Positions 60,828-64,000 of a DNA stretch of 64,000 nucleotides are shown piece by piece. The position numbers and the translations under genes are program-made. The stretch lies in assembly GCF_019636075.1 (NCBI RefSeq), contig NZ_JAHBYG010000011.1, positions 1 to 64,000 of the forward strand, read 5' to 3'. Source of the stretch: Ferrovibrio sp. (GTDB lineage Bacteria > Pseudomonadota > Alphaproteobacteria > Ferrovibrionales > Ferrovibrionaceae). Under the pieces are notes generated by a model. That model searched no databases, had not been told where the DNA came from, and worked only from the letters and a program-made list of their open reading frames with translations. Positions within the stretch are counted from its first letter, which is position 1; each line of letters starts with the position of its first letter.

Positions 60828-61265
60828 ATGCCCGGTTTCGATCCCACCCAATTGCCCGGTGATTTAGCCGCCCTGTACGCGCTCTGGCAGAGCAAGCGGC
60901 AGGGCCGGCGGATGCCGGCGCGCGCCGATTTCGACCTGCTGGAATTGCGCCCCTGGATGGGCCGGCTTCACCTGGTTGCCGTTGAAGGCGATGATGGCCG
61001 CTATGCCGTGTTTGCCACCGCCTCGGCCGAACGCCTGGGCCGCGAGATGACCGGCAAGCGGCTGACCGACTACCAACCCGCACAGATGGCCGAACAGGCC
61101 CTGCAGAAGCACAGAGATGTGCTGCAGGCCCGGGAACCCGTCTTCCGTGAATGGAACGAGCTATACGTGGACAAGCCGCTGCATTGGTGGCGACTTGCCT
61201 TGCCCTTGGCCGACGATGGCGAAACCGTCGACCGCTATTTCGTGGGCCTGCACTTCAGGGGCTGA
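60828..61265 (+). CDS. PAS_5-type PAS domain protein
   Basis: 145 residues from the ATG at 60828 (MPGFDPTQLPGDLAAL); the frame runs back to 60732 but without supporting signals. LYALWQSKRQGRRMPARADFD, LRPWMGRLHLVAV and LGREMTGKRLTDY follow the PAS_5 pattern common in alphaproteobacteria, mostly single-domain proteins of unknown role. It stands alone on the plus strand, convergent with HU (19 bp between the stops). Confidence 0.8.
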   Translation: MPGFDPTQLPGDLAALYALWQSKRQGRRMPARADFDLLELRPWMGRLHLVAVEGDDGRYAVFATASAERLGREMTGKRLTDYQPAQMAEQALQKHRDVLQAREPVFREWNELYVDKPLHWWRLALPLADDGETVDRYFVGLHFRG

Positions 61266-61284
61266 ACAGCCAAGCCAAGTCGGC

Positions 61285-61557
61285 TCAGCTCACCGCTTCC
61301 TTCAGCGTCTTGCCGGCACGGAACTTGGCCTGCTTGGTCGGCGGCAGATCGATACGCTCGCCGGTGCGCGGGTTGCGACCGGGACTGGCCCGCCGGGTGC
61401 CAACGAAGAAGCTGCCGAAGCCGACGATGCGCACCTCCTCACCCCGCTTCAAAGCCTGGGTGATGAGGTCGAACACGGTTTCCACCGCGCGCTCGGCCTG
61501 CTCCTTGGGGAGACCAGTGGTTTCGCGCAATTGCGCCATGAGATCTTGTTTATTCAC
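61285..61557 (-). CDS. hup: HU-type nucleoid DNA-binding protein
   Basis: 90 residues, standard length. MNKQDLMAQLRETTGL, the FGSFFVGTRRASPGRNPRTGE DNA-binding arm (slightly varied) and a C-terminal helix FRAGKTLKEAVS identify HU/IHF-like proteins; the arm with RNPRTGE and Pro at its tip favours HU. It bends DNA and compacts the nucleoid. GTG start preceded by GGGTGGG. It lies 34 bp downstream of lon and may share its transcript, as in many alphaproteobacteria. Confidence 0.94.
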   Translation of the reverse strand: MNKQDLMAQLRETTGLPKEQAERAVETVFDLITQALKRGEEVRIVGFGSFFVGTRRASPGRNPRTGERIDLPPTKQAKFRAGKTLKEAVS

Positions 61558-61591
61558 GACTACCCACCCTTATGGCTGCCGTCATCGCGCA

Positions 61592-64000
61592 TCAATGCTT
61601 GATGACGCCGGTCTGTTCGGTGTCTGCCTCCGGCTCCACCACCGGCGGCTTGCTCAAATCCTCATCATCCGCCCACTCGATCGGCTCGAGAGGACGGACC
61701 AATGCATGACGCAGCACTTCTTCGCAAGTGCTGACCGCCACGATCTCCAACCCCTTCTTCACATTCTCGGGGATATCGACCAGGTCCTTCTCATTCTCCT
61801 TCGGGATCAGCACCTTCTTGATGCCACCGCGATGGGCGGCAAGCAGCTTCTCCTTCAAGCCGCCGATCGGCAGCACGCGACCGCGCAGCGTAACCTCGCC
61901 GGTCATCGCCACATCCTTGCGCACCGGAATGCCGGTAAGCACGGACACGATGGAGGTGACCATCGCCACGCCGGCCGAGGGGCCGTCCTTGGGCGTGGCG
62001 CCCTCGGGCACGTGCACGTGGATATCGCGGCGATCGAAGATCGGCGGCTTCACGCCGAAGGCCACCGCGCGAGACCGCACGTAAGAGCGCGCCGCCTGCA
62101 CGGATTCCTGCATCACCTCGCCGAGTTTGCCGGTGATGGTCATGCGGCCCTTGCCGGGCAGCATCACCGCTTCGATGGTCAGCAATTCACCGCCCACCTC
62201 GGTCCAGGCCAGGCCGGTGACAGTGCCCACCAGATCCTCAAGCTCGGCCTCGCCATAGCGGAACTTCCGCACGCCGGCATAGTCATTGAGGTTCTCGGAG
62301 GTGACATTCACCGCCTTGATATCCTTTGACAGGATTTCCTTCACCGCCTTGCGGGTCAGGTTGGCGATCTCGCGCTCCAGGCTACGCACACCGGCTTCGC
62401 GGGTGTAATAGCGCACCAGGTCGCGCAAGGCTTCATCGATGATCGACCATTCGCCCTTCTTCAGGCCAGCCGCCTTCACCTGCTTCTCGATCAGGTGGCG
62501 CTTGCAGATTTCCACCTTCTCATCCTCGGTATAGCCGGGGATGCGGATGATCTCCATGCGATCAAGCAACGGCTGCGGCATGCGCAGGCTGTTGGCCGTG
62601 CAAATGAACATCACGTCGGAAAGGTCGTAATCCACTTCAAGATAATGGTCGTTAAAGGTGCTGTTCTGCTCGGGGTCGAGCACTTCCAGCAACGCCGAAG
62701 ACGGATCGCCACGGAAATCCTGGCCCATCTTGTCGATCTCATCGAGCAGGAAGAGCGGATTGGTACTTTTCGCCTTCTTCATCGACTGCACGATCTTGCC
62801 GGGCATCGAGCCGATATAGGTGCGGCGATGGCCGCGAATCTCCGCCTCGTCGCGCACGCCGCCCAACGACATGCGCACGAAATTGCGCTGCGTGGCCCGC
62901 GCGATCGACTTGCCGAGCGAGGTTTTGCCCACGCCCGGAGGACCGACCAAGCAGAGGATCGGGCCCTTCAGCTTGGCCGAGCGTTGCTGCACAGCCAGAT
63001 ACTCGAGTATGCGCTCCTTCACCTTGTCGAGACCGTAATGGTCGTCGTTGAGCACGGTCTCGGCATTCTTGATGTCCTTGCGCAACTTGCTGCGCTTCTG
63101 CCACGGGATGGTCAGCATCCAGTCGAGATAATTGCGGATCACCGTGGCTTCGGCCGACATCGGGCTCATCGAACGCAGCTTCTTCAATTCGGCCTGCGCC
63201 TTTTCGCGCGCCTCCTTGGTCAGCCGGGTCTTCTTGATACGCTGTTCGAGTTCGGCCAGCTCGTCGCGGCCTTCCTCGCCCTCGCCCAATTCCTTCTGGA
63301 TCGCCTTGAGCTGTTCGTTGAGGTAATACTCGCGCTGGGTCTTCTCCATCTGGCGTTTGACGCGCGAGCGGATCTTCTTCTCCACCTGCAGCACACCGAT
63401 CTCGCCTTCCATCAGCGCATAAACGCGCTCAAGGCGCTCGATCACGCTGGTGAGTTCAAGCAATTCCTGCTTCTCGGCGATTTTCACGGTGAGATGCGAG
63501 GCCACCGTATCGGCCAGTTTGGAGGGGTCTTCGATCTGGTTCAGCGAAACCAGCACCTCCGGCGGAATCTTGCGATTCAGCTTCACATATTGCTCGAACT
63601 GATTGATCACCGAACGGCCCAGCGCTTCCACTTCGCGCTGTTCGCCGCCTTCATCGCCCAAGGGTTCGGCCTGCACCTGGAAGAAATCGGCATTCTCGGT
63701 GAACTTCACGATACGGGCGCGCTGGCCACCTTCCACCAGCACCTTCACAGTGCCATCGGGCAGGCGCAGCAATTGCAGCACGGAAGCAATAGTGCCCACA
63801 CCATGAATATCGCCGGGCTCGGGATTGTCCTGACCGGCATTCTTCTGGGCCACCAGCAGAATTTGCTTATCTTCCTTCATCACGTCTTCGAGGGCCCGCA
63901 CCGATTTCTCGCGGCCGACGAAAAGCGGCACGATCATGTGCGGAAACACCACGATATCGCGGAGCGGAAGGACCGGATAAAACTGGGCGCGGGGAGACGT
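61592..64000 (-). CDS. lon: ATP-dependent Lon protease (5' end beyond window)
   Basis: The open frame continues to the right edge; the visible start reads [21 protein letters not shown], so a few codons are missing and the GTG at 63952 is not the true start. About 802 residues seen. N-terminal substrate-binding domain, AAA+ domain with Walker [10 protein letters not shown] and Walker [11 protein letters not shown], then the protease domain with catalytic serine in [10 protein letters not shown] and lysine in [10 protein letters not shown]. It degrades misfolded and regulatory proteins in the cytoplasm. HU follows 34 bp later. Confidence 0.98.
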   Translation of the reverse strand, partial: TSPRAQFYPVLPLRDIVVFPHMIVPLFVGREKSVRALEDVMKEDKQILLVAQKNAGQDNPEPGDIHGVGTIASVLQLLRLPDGTVKVLVEGGQRARIVKFTENADFFQVQAEPLGDEGGEQREVEALGRSVINQFEQYVKLNRKIPPEVLVSLNQIEDPSKLADTVASHLTVKIAEKQELLELTSVIERLERVYALMEGEIGVLQVEKKIRSRVKRQMEKTQREYYLNEQLKAIQKELGEGEEGRDELAELEQRIKKTRLTKEAREKAQAELKKLRSMSPMSAEATVIRNYLDWMLTIPWQKRSKLRKDIKNAETVLNDDHYGLDKVKERILEYLAVQQRSAKLKGPILCLVGPPGVGKTSLGKSIARATQRNFVRMSLGGVRDEAEIRGHRRTYIGSMPGKIVQSMKKAKSTNPLFLLDEIDKMGQDFRGDPSSALLEVLDPEQNSTFNDHYLEVDYDLSDVMFICTANSLRMPQPLLDRMEIIRIPGYTEDEKVEICKRHLIEKQVKAAGLKKGEWSIIDEALRDLVRYYTREAGVRSLEREIANLTRKAVKEILSKDIKAVNVTSENLNDYAGVRKFRYGEAELEDLVGTVTGLAWTEVGGELLTIEAVMLPGKGRMTITGKLGEVMQESVQAARSYVRSRAVAFGVKPPIFDRRDIHVHVPEGATPKDGPSAGVAMVTSIVSVLTGIPVRKDVAMTGEVTLRGRVLPIGGLKEKLLAAHRGGIKKVLIPKENEKDLVDIPENVKKGLEIVAVSTCEEVLRHALVRPLEPIEWADDEDLSKPPVVEPEADTEQTGVIKH

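Overview
Organism and setting. The right end (lon, an HU gene and tRNA-Val(UAC) in tight order, next to a PAS_5-type protein) together with the GC-rich codon use points to an alphaproteobacterium, possibly of the Rhodospirillales kind; that placement is inference from gene families and synteny, not a search result. The sequence holds no CRISPR array, rRNA, integrase or complete insertion sequence that I could recognise. Layout: (1) 1-11312, minus strand: the first ~3770 residues of a giant secreted repeat protein that runs off the left edge. (2) 11313-12145: about 830 bp with no supportable gene. (3) 12146-12350: a 205-bp copy of the 3' end of an isochorismatase-family gene; the complete gene lies 47.5 kb away at 59896-60513, so the two copies form direct repeats that bracket everything between them. 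(4) 12385-22415, minus strand: a tight 11-gene run containing a SIS (GmhA-like) isomerase, a HAD (GmhB-like) phosphatase, a transaldolase-family enzyme, a reversed nucleotidyltransferase-kinase fusion, three SDR enzymes, a Gfo/Idh/MocA oxidoreductase, a UDP-glucose-dehydrogenase homologue lacking its cysteine, a Nudix hydrolase and an EamA permease. It reads as the synthesis of an unusual nucleotide-activated heptose or related sugar. (5) 22615-29622: a GT2 glycosyltransferase, a methyltransferase, an orphan thiamine-diphosphate E1 alpha/beta pair, a sulfotransferase and an SGNH hydrolase. (6) 29718-38912: a DUF4743-type Nudix protein and a type I secretion module (HlyD, HlyB-like ABC transporter, serralysin-like RTX protease). 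(7) 39552-41750: an SDR dehydratase/epimerase and a TIGR00180-type glycosyltransferase. (8) 42150-54745, plus strand: nine genes, most overlapping by a few bases: a double beta-sandwich protein, an SGNH hydrolase, a GT-B-like protein, a GT-B/radical-SAM fusion, a GT2/coiled-coil/sulfotransferase fusion, a Wzm-like permease, a Wzt-like ATPase with two extra domains, a free copy of the last of those domains, and another SGNH protein. (9) 54868-59856: RmlC- and RmlD-like enzymes, an SDR epimerase, an SxtJ-like membrane protein, a 49-residue DUF5989-like membrane peptide and a NodU/CmcH-type carbamoyltransferase. (10) 59892-64000: repeat copy within the intact isochorismatase gene, tRNA-Val, PAS protein, HU and Lon (cut by the right edge). 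How it works together. Regions 4, 5, 7, 8 and 9 look like one locus for a cell-surface glycan exported by an ABC (Wzm/Wzt) route and decorated by sulfation, carbamoylation, methylation and probably O-acylation, built in part from a higher-carbon sugar. Region 6 is a protein-secretion module within it, whose exporter may also serve the giant repeat protein. The 205-bp flanking repeats, whose nine differences are all silent, suggest that the 47.5-kb block is an island exchanged by recombination between related strains.
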